From contig JAJEKB010001445.1 of the NCBI GenBank assembly GCA_022393335.1, positions 409,685-473,684 on the forward strand: DNA of 64,000 bases, given 5' to 3'. The notes under the pieces are model-generated. The model worked only from the letters and a program-made list of their open reading frames with translations, made no database searches and had not been told where the DNA came from. Below, in pieces: positions 35,460-48,686 of this stretch (position 1 is its first letter; each line of letters begins with the position of its first letter). This stretch comes from Macrotrachela quadricornifera. Its lineage: Eukaryota; Rotifera; Eurotatoria; Philodinida; Philodinidae. Position numbers and translations under genes: made by a program.

Positions 35460-36356
35460 TTATTCGTGATAAATCATCTTTTTAGTCATACCACCATCGA
35501 CAATAAAGTTCTACGAAAAGAAAAACCAAAAAGTCTTTGTGTACATAGAGTCTAATGATCGATAAATTACCTGTCCTGTAATGAATCCATTAACATCGTC
35601 TACCAAAAATTCTACGAGTTTTGTAATATCTTCAGGTACACCAACGCGACCAGCAGGATGTTGTGAATGATCAGACTCCGTCAGAGGAGGAATGGCCGTT
35701 GATTCACCACGTTGATTCACCTGTCTTGTATCCATATCACGAACATCAATCCAACCAGGTGAGACCGCATTGACTCGAACACCGGAACCTGCAAAACTAA
35801 TAGCCATTGCCTGTGTAAGTCCAATGAGTCCAGCTTTGCTTGCAGCATATCCTTCATTATTGACTTCAGATTGGAGAGCACGAGTGGATGAAATGTTGAC
35901 TATGCAACCTTTCGAGGCACGAAGATGTGGAGCAGCATAGTGAGAACAGATGTAAGAACCAATAAGATTTATCTCTAGAAAATTACGGAAATTTGAAACA
36001 GGTACGGCATCGAATGGTGCATCAGGATTGTCTCTACCACCAATCAATGGAGTTGCAAGAGCAGCATTGTTAATGAGTGCATCTAAACCGGAAAACTTTT
36101 CAATAGTAGCAGCGATGCATGAAGATACGGATGATTCATCACCAACATTACAAGTATAAAATAAAGCATGACTTTTTGCTGAACGACCAGAATTTGGTGG
36201 AAACACCGAAGGATCATTAGAAAGTAATTGTTCGAGTGCTTTTAGAGAGGTCGTATCATTATCTGCGAATGTTACGTAGAAACCTCGAGAAAGGAATTTT
36301 GTTGCCATATGTCGACCAAGTCCATTTGCTGCACCTGTGACAAGAATTCGCTTCAT
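35460..36356 (-). CDS. Short-chain dehydrogenase/reductase (classical SDR), bacterial-looking
   Basis: Two exons, 36356-35571 and 35510-35460, separated by a 60-bp intron; without the splice the frame ends in a nonsense tail, with it the protein ends GQNFIVDGGMTKKMIY. About 278 residues. Classical SDR features: TGAANGLGRH (NAD(P)-binding), D after FADN (suggests NAD(H) preference), LINNAAL, catalytic S in VNISSTR, YAASK active site, and VNAVSPGWI. It should oxidise or reduce a small alcohol or ketone in the cytosol. The C-terminal IVDGGMTKKMIY tail is characteristic of bacterial SDRs, and the region is visibly less A+T-biased than its flanks. Horizontal transfer followed by intron gain is the simplest reading but needs a tree. 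Confidence 0.9.
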
Positions 36357-38556
36357 TTTCGTTTAACGCTATTATCTAAACAAAACGAAAAATTTCACAA
36401 ATACTGAAATAATATCTTCTTAAAATAAAATAACAATTACGAATTATCAATAAATTCTGCAAATTTCGCACAAAATCATTTATTTCTTAAGAACAACGAT
36501 CAGTTTTTGAACACACAATATAATTCCAAAATCAAAATCACCATCGATTAATTTTTGGGCGGCTGAGAAAGCTAGCTGACGCACTGAAATTTTCGTTATA
36601 CTATCTTAACAATAAAGTACATCTATGTGAAAGTTTCAAAGTGTATGAATTTTGATAATAATATTATAGAAATTTTATTTTTCAGTTTACTTTGGGAGGC
36701 AGTTAAAAAATGGTTATCATTTTAGTAACAAACGTAATCAGCAATGAAAGAATAAATAACTATCTAATATATCTCTAAGAATAAATAATAACAGCTCTAA
36801 TATCACTAAAATAATAAAATCGATCCTATTATTGCTAAAAAGTATGAAGTAATAAGAGTATTTTATATCGACTAATTATAAAAACAAGTAATAGTAAAAT
36901 AGTATCCATATGTAAAATCAAACCTAATGAAGGATGAATAATTAACGATGTATCATAGAAGAAATGAGATTCGATAAAAAAAATCAACAAAAGAACGTTT
37001 CTGATCTATAGATGCCGACAGAAAGCGTAAAAAACAGTTAATTTATTATTCATTTCAAGATTTTTCACGGAAGAGTATGTATAGAAAAGAGTTCAATAGA
37101 AAGAAAAGAAGAATACATCATTGCAAATTATGAGAGTGTGAGGGTAAGGTTAAGATTAGGGTGAAGGCGAGGGTCAGAGTGAGAATAAGGATGGTGATCA
37201 ATGAAGATCGAAACGAAAATGAAATTTTAGGTATGTTTTGAAGACAGGCAATGCTAGCAGAATAAATCGAAAGATTTGATTTTAATATTCTAATCTAGTG
37301 TCACTTTTCTGTATTTATTGAACTCGTTTTTCTGAAACACTCTATCTCTAGTATTAGCAGATTAATAGAATTAGTTTTTATTTCTGCCTTTACACTTGAA
37401 AGTTCGATCTTCTATTTTAGAAGGAGCTTTTGTTTTTTTATTACAAATTTTCGTAAATCCTTATCATACATAGAATTTTAATTAGATGTATTATTGAAAG
37501 AAGAGCGTCGACAATAGTTTATTCAATTTTGTTTATAGAACATCAAAGAAAGAAAAAGAAATGAATTTCAATAGAATGTTAGGTGAATTTTGCTAACGAA
37601 CAAAACAAACATTTACTTCTAGCAGATTTCTCTGAAATATAATCTTAAAAGGTTTTTTGTCATTCGTCGTACTTTTTTCTTTTCCGAAATGCTTATGTAA
37701 ATGAAAATAATCGTTTTAATTAAACCAAAACTATTTTTCGATACTATATATATATGCGAAAAGTTCTGAATAGAAAGATAAATGATAAAGTATTTTTATT
37801 GTCTTTCATTTAAATAAATTCAATTAATATGTGTTGTCGGTTTATGATTTCTAATCTTATTTGATAATTGTTGAGAGGATTTTTCTTAGTCTTTGCTTTC
37901 TATATAATGTGATGTATAATGAAAAATTAGATTATTTTAATTATTCTTTTATTCGTAGTTATTAAATCGTAAAAAAGAATTACAACAGTTGATCTTACCA
38001 ATCATATTCATTTTTGTTACGTTGTTTATTCTTACAAGCATCACTACGAATTGATTTTTTTTTCCTTATAATTGTTGATTACATTTAAATTGTGAAATGT
38101 TGAAGATGCAAAATATATATCTCCAGTGCGAGATATCGCATCTGTTTATGTGAGAATAATGGCGAAGTAACACAAAGCTCTCCTAAGAGTCATAGAGTGA
38201 AAATCAAGTAAAATAATTTTATCAGAAGATACATCATTTAATATGATTTAAATAAAATAATTAATGTGCATTTACTTTTATTAAATATCTTATATTGATA
38301 ACCACCATCTTAATGGCTTTTAAAATGATAAAAAAAAAGAAAATTGACGATATGTATAATAGTTTCTCAATAGTATAAACAAAGATTTTTTTTCTCTCTC
38401 ATATTTGCTCAAAGATTTAGTAAAAAAAAACAGAATCACATTTCCCCCTATCAAATTCAATAGACAACAAGAAAAAAAAAACATTTACAACAAAAGACTG
38501 TTCACCATAGGAACAAGCAATAAAATAAAAACACCGGTCTTTTAAAGAAAAAAACA
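36357..38556. other. Intergenic with one G-rich tract
   Basis: 2.2 kb, A+T-rich, no coding frame of note. The only standout is a strand-biased G-rich hexamer-like tract at 37137-37194, listed separately. Simple T-runs and A-runs are common near 38320-38560. Confidence 0.4.
37137..37194 (+). repeat. Degenerate 6-bp G-rich repeat, telomere-like
   Basis: Read in sixes from 37145 the tract gives GTAAGG, TTAAGA, TTAGGG, TGAAGG, CGAGGG, TCAGAG, TGAGAA, TAAGGA. The strand bias (almost no C) and period resemble an eroded TTAGGG-type array. It is short and may be coincidence. Confidence 0.4.
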
Positions 38557-41500
38557 CTATGATGAACGAATATGATCAATAGGTGAATTGGAAGTAGCTC
38601 CACTGCTCACTTTTGATAATTCATTTAGAGCATCTGTTACCTATTTATATAAGAAAAATAAATGAAATTCTTTTTCTTTTTTGTTTAATAAAATTTAACA
38701 AACATTTTTTAATGCATTATGAGTCGACATTAACACAGAATGAAGACCAGTTAATTTTGTTTGATAATATTCTTCTTGTCTTTTTAATAACATTGACCAT
38801 TCACTTTCTTCTTTTGGATATCTTATTTAAAATAAATAATTATTAGAAATTTTTTTTTAAATAAAAAAATAAATTTATCTTACGAATATCCATTTGACCA
38901 CAAAGGATAATTTTTTACAAGACGATCAGTCATTCGATCAATTTCATTTAATTTAAAACATAAAAATATATTAATAGTAAGAAGAACTAACATTCTATTT
39001 AATAACAAAAATAAAGAATATATTAAATATTTGTTATTAATACATACATGATTAAACAAAATGGGATAAACATAGTATTCATTAACGATCGTGATGAAGG
39101 TAAAGAATCAGTTGATGATACTAATGATGATGATAAAACTAAATTTAAATATTTATATAAAAAAAAAACAAGTATTTTAAAAATAAATAAATTTTTATAC
39201 TTGGATTATTATGAATAATTTCATCATGTATGGATTGTTTTCGATGTCTTGGTGGTGATGATGAATCATTTATTGAAGAATTTAATTCAATTGATTGTTG
39301 TTTTCGTGAATGTTTTTTCTTAGATGATGGTTGATTTGTTTTATCTTTTTCATTATTTATCGTAATACTTGAAGATCGTTGTCGATTGGAAGATTCATGC
39401 TCAAGACGTTTCACTAAATATTTAAAAAAATAAAAATAATAAAAAACTTTTTTTTAGTTTTTCTAGAAATAAATAAATTTAAACAAAAAAAAACACCTGA
39501 TGTTGTTGATAATTCGATACGATTGTCTTTTAAAAAATAAAAATAAATCAAAAGCCAAATACATAAGCATAAGCATAAGCAAATTAATATTTATAAAAAA
39601 AATAAAACTTACTTAAATCTGTATATGAATCTTGAAGAGCAGCCATAGCATTTTTTTCGATGAATGCTGATTGAGCACATAAAACATAAGATTGTATATA
39701 ACGAGAAAAAATTTTCATTATTTTCCATGTTTGCATTATAACAGATTTTTATTAAGATATATATATATATCTAGTTGTCGTCTTTTCTTTAACTCAATTC
39801 TATTTTTCTTCTATGGGCACTTCTCTAACATGACACCATCATCGCACTATCATATATCGAACAGAATGCGCAAAAGAACAATCAATGTGAAATTTTCCTC
39901 GTAAAATAGAAAGAAAAAATATTGAATGATGATGATGATGGCGCGATAAAAGAAACTTTTTGGATATGATCCAATAGAAATATTTTTTATTAAACTAAAT
40001 AAAATAAAATAATCATTCTACTTACATTTAATAATCATCATTAAACTTTTAACATATCGAACTTCACAAGTTACTTTTAAATGTGATTTATTTGGTCCAG
40101 TTTGTACAAGACAATAACGAGATGCAACAAAAAAAGTATCAGCATATTTTATACCTTCATTTCGAACTTCGGTATCTACTATATAATGTGATTTTGATAA
40201 TTCACAATCAATAATCTATTCATTTTATAATTATAAATAAAAAAAGAAAAAAAACCCTTTTTTCTACATTACTTGTTTTTCATTTGAACAAATTGTTGTT
40301 GCACCAAAAACAGCTGCAACATCGACTTTATAGGTGCATACACGTTCACGTTTTCCTGTTTCTTCATTTACTCCCCATTCACCAGCATGATAATCTATAG
40401 AAAAAAAAAAATTTAATGAATGAAACAAAATAAAAAGAAGAAGAAGAAGAAAAAAAAACCTTTAATACGACGTGATGCGTGATATGCAACGAGGAAATCA
40501 TTATTACCAAATATACAATCAAAAAGACGTTCAACTGACATTGAATATGTTCGATCAATTAACTGAGTTGCTAAATGTGATTGACATGGACATTTTGAGC
40601 GATAGGTTATTTCTATATTTTAAAAATCGTTCTTAAAACAACAAAAAAAAATAAACAAACAAACAAACCATGTACTGCTGTTGTAATAGATGGTAAAGAT
40701 TCGTCTTGTTTATTTATATTTGACTGAGGTTGACGAATAAGTGTATTTGTATTTGCTTCTTCACCAATCGGTATTACACCTCCATCATCATTATCATCAT
40801 CTGTTTGATGCCCACTACGTGATGACATACTTGATTGATCGTCAATTTCTTCTTTTTCACTAGATTTTGAACGAACAGAATTTGGTGTTACACGCTAAAT
40901 AGACAACATAAATGTTCAAGCACTTTTTTCTTTTTGAAGATTTTTAAAATCAAATATTTCATTTAATCAACGAAAAACAAAAGCAAACATTATGTGTAGT
41001 AACATTCTTCTCACTGATAGTATTATTTGACTAACAACTATAAAGAACGAAAAAGAAAGAGCAGTTTTTTTTTTGCACTTATGTTACACGTGTTGAAAGT
41101 GAGAAGATCTTCTTGAAAATGTTGCCTTTCGTATTATATCTGTTAACTTATTTACTCTATTGATAACACATTATATATAAAAGATACTTACCCAGACAAT
41201 ATTAGATAACTAAATACAATAAAAAACAAATAATGTATCAAGAAAGCAAAAAAATAACGTTGAAAGATATGGAAGCATTGTGTACAACAACAACAAAAAA
41301 CATAAATCTTACATCATATTTTTCAGATGTTTTATTTTTTGTTTGTTGTTTTGGTGATGTTTTACCAGATGTAGAATTTATTGATTGTTTATGATAAGTA
41401 TCTTCTTCATCTGTTGTCATATCTAAATCATTTCCATAACTTTCATGTATTATTGTCCATATTTGTTGAGTAGATAATGGCTAAAATATATAATTTAATT

Positions 41501-44399
41501 CTTCTTATTATAATATTCTTAGGAAAAAAAGAAAGCAAAAACAAACTTGATCTGTTGATTGTCCATGCCATATTCGATTAATCATAGAATATGTTTTATC
41601 ACGTGTTGCAAAACTTGCAAAAAAATATTTTTCATTTTTATTTGTTTTTATTTCAATAGCATTTGGAATAACTTTTGCTGTTTTTTCTCGTGTTATCGAA
41701 CTAATATCTTTTAATTTTAAACATAAACTTGTTTCCCATTTAAAAATATTTGCATAAAAACATAAATAATTTTGTGATATATACATTCGACCTTGAACTA
41801 AAATTTCTTTTTGCCATGCACATGAATAATCTATATATTCAAATGAATATTTATTTAATAATAATATATTTAAAGTATATCTTACCAACAATTAATCGTT
41901 CATCATTTGATAAATCTTTAAAAAATTTTCGAAATTCATCATTTCTTTGACGATAAGTTGATTGAAAAGGCTAAATCAAATAAATTATTTTAAAGAATAA
42001 ACAAAATAAAAAAGATATAGTATATTATATATTAATAGCAAGTATTATTCATAAAAGCATTGTTTTTCCTTTTATTTCTCGACGAAAAAATCTTAATAAT
42101 TATTAAAAAGCATAGAGAGAATGGAAAAATTCAAAATAATTTTCCAATTGATGTTAATATCTATTTGAAAATTAATTATGAAAAATCTACCCAATATTTG
42201 AGTATTGAAGCAGCTGTTAGAAAAGCATTTGTAGCTGTTGTTTTTACTGAACGTATTTGTGTTGAAGCAATAGGAAATAATTGATTGTTGATATTAGTTG
42301 ATATTGGAAAGCTTATAGATTTTGTTGCACGATTTACTTGAACAATTTGACGTCGAATTTTTTCTGTTGAATATTTTCTTATATGATATGGATAACGATA
42401 AGATGTATTTTGTTTTAATGAAGATACATAATTATGAGTTTGTTCACCAGTCCATGAATGTCTTCGTTGATTTCTTTTATAATAATTTTCACATGTAAAT
42501 GAACGAGCATTTGATATTGATTCTGATGGACTTGCAACAATATTTCTATTTTTTGTATTATTTGATAAATCTAAATATGTTCCAATTTGTGATGAATTTA
42601 ATGGAATATGTGAAGATGATGATGTTGATGATGGATGTATTGATAAAAATGTTTTAATATTATCTCGAGATAATTTATCATTTGATGAACTTCGTTGCAT
42701 TAATATATGATTATTTTCATATTCAATTGATAAATTTTTATTATCTATACTAATAATATCTGATGGTATTGGAAAAGTTTTTGAATTTAAATCAGTTTTT
42801 ATTTGAGAATTTCGAAAACTATTTGGACGAAGAAATAATCGAATTGTTTCCATTAAATATATTTATATTAATATAAAAATCTATTAAATAGGTCGAAACC
42901 AGTGAATAATAATTAAATAAGATGTATATCTACTAATTGATATTTCTTTGTTTGAATATTACATTTTTCTTCTTTTTCTTCATCATTTCTTGTTTGATAT
43001 TTTTTATATATTAGGTGGGTCTAAGTATTCTCTCTCTCTCTCTTTTTTTTCGTAGGAGGCATTTTTATGTTGCATAGAAATAAAAGTATGTTTGATAGTA
43101 GAAGAAAAGATATGTATCTTTATTTCATGGTTGCACATTATCCTTGACTCATTGAAGCATCAAAAAAAAAAACTAACATTGTATCAAGAATATATAAATA
43201 ATATGTTTGAATTATGTGAGAAAAAAAGGAAGAATGATACTTACATTGTACCATGCTTTCTTTTTCTTTGTTGATGTTGATGATGATGATGAAGTTTTTT
43301 CTTGTAATTGAGAACAATTACCATTTAATATTTGTTTAGCATTTATTAATGGTGAAATTGTTTTCATTGAAGATTTTCGTTTATTTTCAAATGATGTATT
43401 AGTACTTTTTGTTGATTCATTACTTGTTGTACTAGTTGATGATGATTCAAGAACTGTTGTTGCTGTTGAAAGAGAATTTTTGGCCGAAAGATCATCTAAA
43501 CTTGCAGTTATAACTGGTTCACTTTTATTTCGTCTATGATCAATTCGACGTTGTTTTGTTTGAAGAAATGATAATGATGATAAATTAACTTTATCTGTTG
43601 ATTCATTTAAAAGAGAATTATTTTGTTCAGATGATATATCATCATTACATGATGGAGATGTTATCATAACCATAGTCATACTCGATGAATCATTGCTTGG
43701 AAGAGATCCAACTGCTATAGAAAAAAGAAATTTTTTGTTTTTTCAAAAATTCTTTTTTTCCCTAACCTGTTTGTGTAGTGGAAGTTTTATCATTGAAAGA
43801 ATCAATAGTACCTGAAAGATTCGATGAAGTATTAGAAGATATTGTTGAATAATTATTTTGTTGGTGTGTACCCGCAGGTAATTTTATTGATGAAGGGACA
43901 AATGTCACATGACTATATTCTTCTATTGGTGAACAGTCTGCTGAAGAACTATGCAAAATAATTATATTTTTAGTTTTAATAAAGAAAAGAACAAAAAAAA
44001 AAAAAAAGAAAAAGAAAAAAGAGAAATCAAATTTAATTTGAATAGCATCTCTAGTCGAACCTGAATAATTGTTTATTTTTAGCCATGAAATTATCAAATC
44101 GAGGAAGAGATGATATACGACGACAAACAAATTTTTTCACATTCGAAGATAATTCATTACTATTTAAATAAACTATGTTCATTATTATTATTATTTTTCT
44201 AATAGGAAAAAATAAAAATAATTGAAAAGTTTTCTTCTTTTTTTTCCATCATCTATTTTAATAAATAATGTCAATCATTTCTCAATGTAATGAATGTGTT
44301 TTTTTTAGACAATGCTTGATAAAATTTTATGAATTTGTTTTTATATTCTCACCTTATATTTGTTCCATCCAAAGGAATAACAGGTGGTATCTGTGACAT
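38557..44399 (-). CDS. GRAMD1: GRAMD1/Aster-like ER sterol-transfer protein (GRAM + VASt + TM)
   Basis: Multi-exon minus gene. Readable exons: 44399-44353 (MSQIPPVIPLDGTNIR), 44198-44061, 43948-43767, 43714-43245 (ending KKKKAWYN before a GTAAGTATC donor), 41970-41886 (STYRQRNDEFRKFF), then the GRAM domain (ILVQGRMYISQNYLCFYANI, FKWETSLCLKLKDISS, KVIPNAIEIKT, FFASFATRDKTY), acidic linkers, VASt domain (SVERLFDCIFG, HYIVDTEVRNEGIKYADTFF, NKSHLKVTCEVRYVKS), and a TM helix FIPFCLIIMLVLLTINIFLC followed by a conserved EESEWSMLLKRQEEYYQTKL tail. Asters sit in the ER at plasma-membrane contacts; GRAM senses phosphatidylserine/cholesterol and VASt carries sterol. The exact splice after SLMMIIK (~40025 to ~39745) is unresolved: no AG acceptor gives the needed frame. 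An ORF at 42853-42192 lies in the long intron (see separate entry). Confidence 0.9.
42192..42853 (-). CDS. Possible alternative first exon of the GRAMD1-like gene
   Basis: A 220-codon open frame (METIRLFLRPNSF ... ASILKYW) within the 1.27-kb intron between the WYN exon and the GRAM exon. Its codon use resembles the neighbouring coding exons (Ser/Asn-rich linker style, many TCA/AAT codons), it begins with ATG, and it has a GT donor (TGG|GTAGAT) in phase 0, the same phase as the WYN exon, so it could join directly to PFQSTYRQRND. That would give a shorter isoform with a different N-terminus. No domain is recognisable; it could also be an unrelated nested gene. Confidence 0.5.
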
Positions 44400-45171
44400 A
44401 TTTATGTCAATCTGAAAAGAATGAATTAACAACAGAGAAAAAAAGAAATTCTATTTATTTATTTTTGATAAACAAAAGCAATCACATATTATTTTTGTTT
44501 TATATATTTAAAAGACATAAGCAAGAACAATGATAAGAAGAAAAATAAATAGAAATATAGAGAGAGTTTATTATCAATAAAGTTTTTATTTTGATTTTTG
44601 AATTATTTTACATTGATGTTCGATTTTGTCTAAATGAAAAGAAACAAAAAAACATATAAAAATTTTATAGATTAGAAAGTTTTTTTTTTTTTTAGTTTTT
44701 AGAAAAACAATTCGAGCGCATAGCCGAGCATAGCATAGGCAAATAATAACTAACAAGACAATTAAATAGTTGATTGGTATTTAAGTAGATCATTGTCTTT
44801 GAGAACTTTGCATTGTACGCATTTGATATGTTAACGGATCATCACTTAATTAAATTTTATTTGATTATTATTCAAAAAAAAAACGATTGTTATCATATTT
44901 AAATTTTATTTCATTTTAAACAGGTAAGGACACCTTTTGTTTTTGCTTATCACTAGCCGCTATTATGATAGTGATGTCTACAGACATCCAATTCTGATGA
45001 TAACCATAGAATTATTGTACAGTAAATATTCTATGTATGGTCGATATTTTATTCAGATCTGATTTTGTTAACTAGTATTACTAGAGATTTGATGATAAGA
45101 CATTTTTTTATACTATTAACTGTCAATCTTTACTTTAATTACATGATCATGAGAATAGTTAAAATAAAATC
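44400..45171. other. Intergenic
   Basis: Space between TMEM30 and the GRAMD1-like gene (both minus), A+T-rich. A CATTTAG acceptor-like site near 44635 followed by a short frame could be a 3'-terminal exon of TMEM30 if the GTAAGA at its stop is used as a donor; otherwise nothing seen. Confidence 0.4.
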
Positions 45172-46567
45172 TTACGTTTTCCATGTTTTATGAAGAATAA
45201 GAAAGACAACGAATGTAATCATACAAATAATTCCAACAGCAATATAAGCCCAACCAAGAAATGGATTTTTTCCTCCCATCCATGATGTTGTACTTATTAT
45301 AAATTGTTTTCGTCCAGAGAAACTTGTTACTGGATAATCTATTATAAGGAAAAAGAAAAATAAATATTTGTTTTTTTTTTTTTAAATAAAAAATAAATTA
45401 TTTTACTATAAGTAATATAAAGAGTATAATTTCCTTGTGGTAAACCATTTTGATATAATCCTGTACCATTTGTAAATAATTTTCTATATAATTTTCTAAA
45501 TGTTGGCATTGCAGCAGTACGCATCCAAACAATAAAATCTTCATTTTTATAACCATTATTCTCAGGATCATCTGGATCTAACTCCCAAGCAGATTTTTGC
45601 CAATATGGTGGACGTGCATGATTATCAAAATCTATCAAAATAGAAAATTTTATTTAAAAAAAAAAAGAAATCTTTTTAATAAATACAAGTCTTTGGATCA
45701 TCTGGATTTTTAAATTTAACTTCTTTATCTGTTGACCATGCAATACCACGTTTAGATAATGGAACTTCATTTCCATTAAAATATAATATTAATGTATCTA
45801 AAATACAAGATTTATTTAAAATTAAATTAAAATAAACAGAAAATCTTAATATACCATTAAATTTTGAATTAGCAATAGCTCCACATGGTGCTATATCTTG
45901 TTGACTATTATTTCCTCCTTTTTGGAATGGTTGACACTCTTCAGCAGCATCACCAGTTTTGCCTAATAATTGATTATCATCACGAGATCGAACATAACGA
46001 CGATGATTTTGATAATAATTTATTAAACCATAATAAAAATAAACTTCGCCCTAAATAAAAAAAAACATTACCTTTTTTTTTTATATAAAAATTTAACGTA
46101 CAGTAAATGCTTTCTCTAATGCAAATGTTTTTGTACATGAACATGATCCACCTGTATAATTTGCTTTTTCTAAAACTTCAGCACATGTTGTACCATTTGA
46201 ATCTATACAATTTGTATCAGTATAATCCAAATCATATTCAAGAACCTTTTATTTAATATTATTATAAAAAAATTTTCAAAAGCAAAATAAAAAAAAAATT
46301 TCAAACAAACTCGTTCGGATGTTACAACAAGTCCAATACCAATTGGAATAAATACTATACCAATAATTAAAAATACAGGTAATGCAGTATTTGCAGTTAT
46401 TATTGGTTGCCATGCTGGTAAACGTTGTTGTTTGAATGCTGTATCTAAAAAATCATAAACAAATAAAACAAGACGTAAGTAAATAAAAAAATTCATTGCA
46501 ACTAACCAGCTGGTTTTTTGCTTTTTTGTTGTTCACGATCATCTTCATTTTCTGGTGGAGTGGACAT
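45172..46567 (-). CDS. TMEM30A: CDC50/TMEM30 family P4-ATPase beta subunit
   Basis: Seven exons from [14 protein letters not shown] (46567) to ...LHKTWKT. CDC50 proteins pair with P4-ATPase flippases, are needed for their exit from the ER, and help move phosphatidylserine and phosphatidylethanolamine to the cytosolic leaflet. Seen in order: [15 protein letters not shown] (conserved cytosolic FKQQxLPAWQP), TM1 ([19 protein letters not shown]), the ectodomain with C-x-C pairs ([28 protein letters not shown]), [66 protein letters not shown], and TM2 near the end ([20 protein letters not shown]). Several N-x-T sites are present. All hallmark residues are retained; length ~350 residues is normal. 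The last codon overlaps a GTAAGA, so a further tiny exon is possible. Confidence 0.95.
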
Positions 46568-47514
46568 TTTTGATTAATATAATTAATAAAGATTTGATTA
46601 TAAAAAGAAATTTTTTGAAATACTAAATTAAAATATTGACATTTTTATTTGCATACTTCAAATAACAACAAGAACGGAACAACTATAACTAAAGGAAAAC
46701 ATTATCATCACTCACTCATTCACTCTTCTGTTTGTTCTTTCAAATAATACATTAATCATCGATTTTATATATTATTTTTTTCTTATATAGTATAACTATT
46801 TTTATTTATTATATTTTGGAATATTCGCATTAAATTTCAAAAATAAAAAAAAATTCAAAGCGACACTAATAGATGTCACACACATTCAATTAAAATATTA
46901 TTTTATATATCAAATTCAACATAAATCTTCAAAAAGATTTTTTCATTATTAAATATTTATAATAATTGATTTTTATTTTGAAGGATTTTACAAAAATATA
47001 ACAGAATTTATATAATCACTTACCTGTTTGTCTTAAATTCTATGGTAACATTAATATCATACTAATTATACTAAGAATATTTCTATCGACGCAAAACATT
47101 ATATAAACACTTTAACTAATGAATTTATTAATAATTAAAAATCGTTAGCAACGACTAGTTTGTTTGGTTTAATAATAATCATGAAAGAAACAATCATACT
47201 AATAATAAAAGTTATCCTTGTTTTTCTTTTTTATTTACTAAAGAAGGATTTTAAATAAACAAACTCTATCATAATTCATAATAAATTAAATAAATAAAAA
47301 TTCTATTCTATACTAACTTTCTCATGACAGTTTTTATTGGTTAAACTTTTTTTTATTTATACGATTTCGAAATAGAGAGATATAAAAGATAAAAATAATG
47401 TGCAAAAAATAATATATTTCGTTTTGATTATATATATAAAAAAATCATTGAAGCATATCTTTACCTTATTCTTTTACAAAAAAGTTTCCTTTTTCTTTTC
47501 TTTTGAGTTATATT
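46568..47514. promoter_or_regulatory. Divergent intergenic region, TMEM30 / C1GALT1-like
   Basis: About 950 bp between two divergent start codons. Very A+T-rich, no recognisable core element. A TTTTAG-type site is not obvious before either ATG. Confidence 0.35.
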
Positions 47515-48686
47515 ATGTTATTTCATAGAAGTATTCGACGACAATGGTATTCGCTGTTCTATGCAAGACATACTCGATTTAAACGATCAATATTATTCTT
47601 AGGAATTATTTTATTCATTTGTATTTTCATTATTTTGAAAAAAAAAGATAATTGTTGGCGTAAGTTTAATTTATTTTTTCTTCAAAATCAAATTTGTATT
47701 GTTAGTTATTTAGTTGATAATTATCGTTCACGTCTTTTTTGTTTTGCATTAACAAGTCAAGAAAATTTAGAAAGTCGAGGACGTGCTGTATATGAAACAT
47801 GGGGTCAACGATGTGGTCGATTTATATTAATAACTCGATTAAATTCTTCTCGAACTTATACAATATATGATAATGAACATAAATATTTAAAAGAAAATGA
47901 ATTACCAATACAATATATTCCAACATTACCAGATGAAGATTATTCACATTTATCATCTAAAGTTCGAGCAACACTTTTATTTATTAATAAATATTATCCA
48001 AATTATGATTGGTATCTTAAAGCAGATGATGATACTTATATTATTGTTGAAAATCTTCTTAGATTTTTAGTTAGTACAATCAAGTAATAAAAAGAATATG
48101 AAGATGATTTTATTATTTAAAATAATTAATCTTTTTTTTAATAGACGACATTCAAGATCTTTTCTATATGGTTATCGATTTCGTGATGATTATTATGTAA
48201 GTGGTGGTGCTGGATATGTATTAACACGTGAAGGACTTGAATTATTTAGTTTATATATGCAGAATAATGTAACATATTCTATATGTAATGCATCAGTAGA
48301 AGATGGAATGGTTGGATTATGTTTAAAGAAAATCATTGAATTATTACCAGATGAAAATAAAAAAGATTTAAGACCTGTTGGTGAAACAATTGATGAAAAT
48401 GGAAGAGAAAGATTTCATCCACTTCCATTTCGTGTTCATTTTAATGGTCCTTCAAATAAAACTAGAAGAGAATGGATTCATACGAGACCATTTCATCATA
48501 ATTTATTTGTATGAATTTATTTTTATTTTTTATCTTTATTTTTTCTATTTTAATTAGGGTTATGAAGCAATAAGTGAAACAACAATTAGTTTTCATTATA
48601 CACAACCATCTGATATGTATCAAACTGATTCTATGCTTTATGATATTCGACAATTTGATAAAGAAGTGTGTTTTTCATATATATGA
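47515..48686 (+). CDS. C1GALT1: Core-1 beta-1,3-galactosyltransferase-like glycosyltransferase
   Basis: Three exons (47515-48083, 48145-~48508, ~48559-48686). Start chosen at ATG 47515, because the frame upstream has only a TTG. A short basic cytosolic tail is followed by one TM anchor (about residues 22-38, LFLGIILFICIFII), i.e. a type II Golgi protein. The catalytic domain follows family 31: FCFALTSQENLESRGRAVYE, TWGQRCGRFILIT, LSSKVRATLLFI, DWYLKADDDTYIIVENL (DxD-type metal/UDP-Gal site), YVSGGAGYVLTREGLELF, EDGMVGLCLKK and RFHPLPFRVHF. C1GALT1 adds Gal to GalNAc-Ser/Thr to make core-1 O-glycans. The C-terminus may instead splice from GTGTGT at 48666 to an exon ending KEDE at ~48757. Substrate preference in rotifers is untested. 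Confidence 0.9.

Noticed and set aside
43020..43050. (TC)n microsatellite; also (AGA)n at 40438 and (TTTTA)n at 55970
   Set aside because: Simple sequence common in this kind of genome; no sign of function beyond possible promoter proximity.
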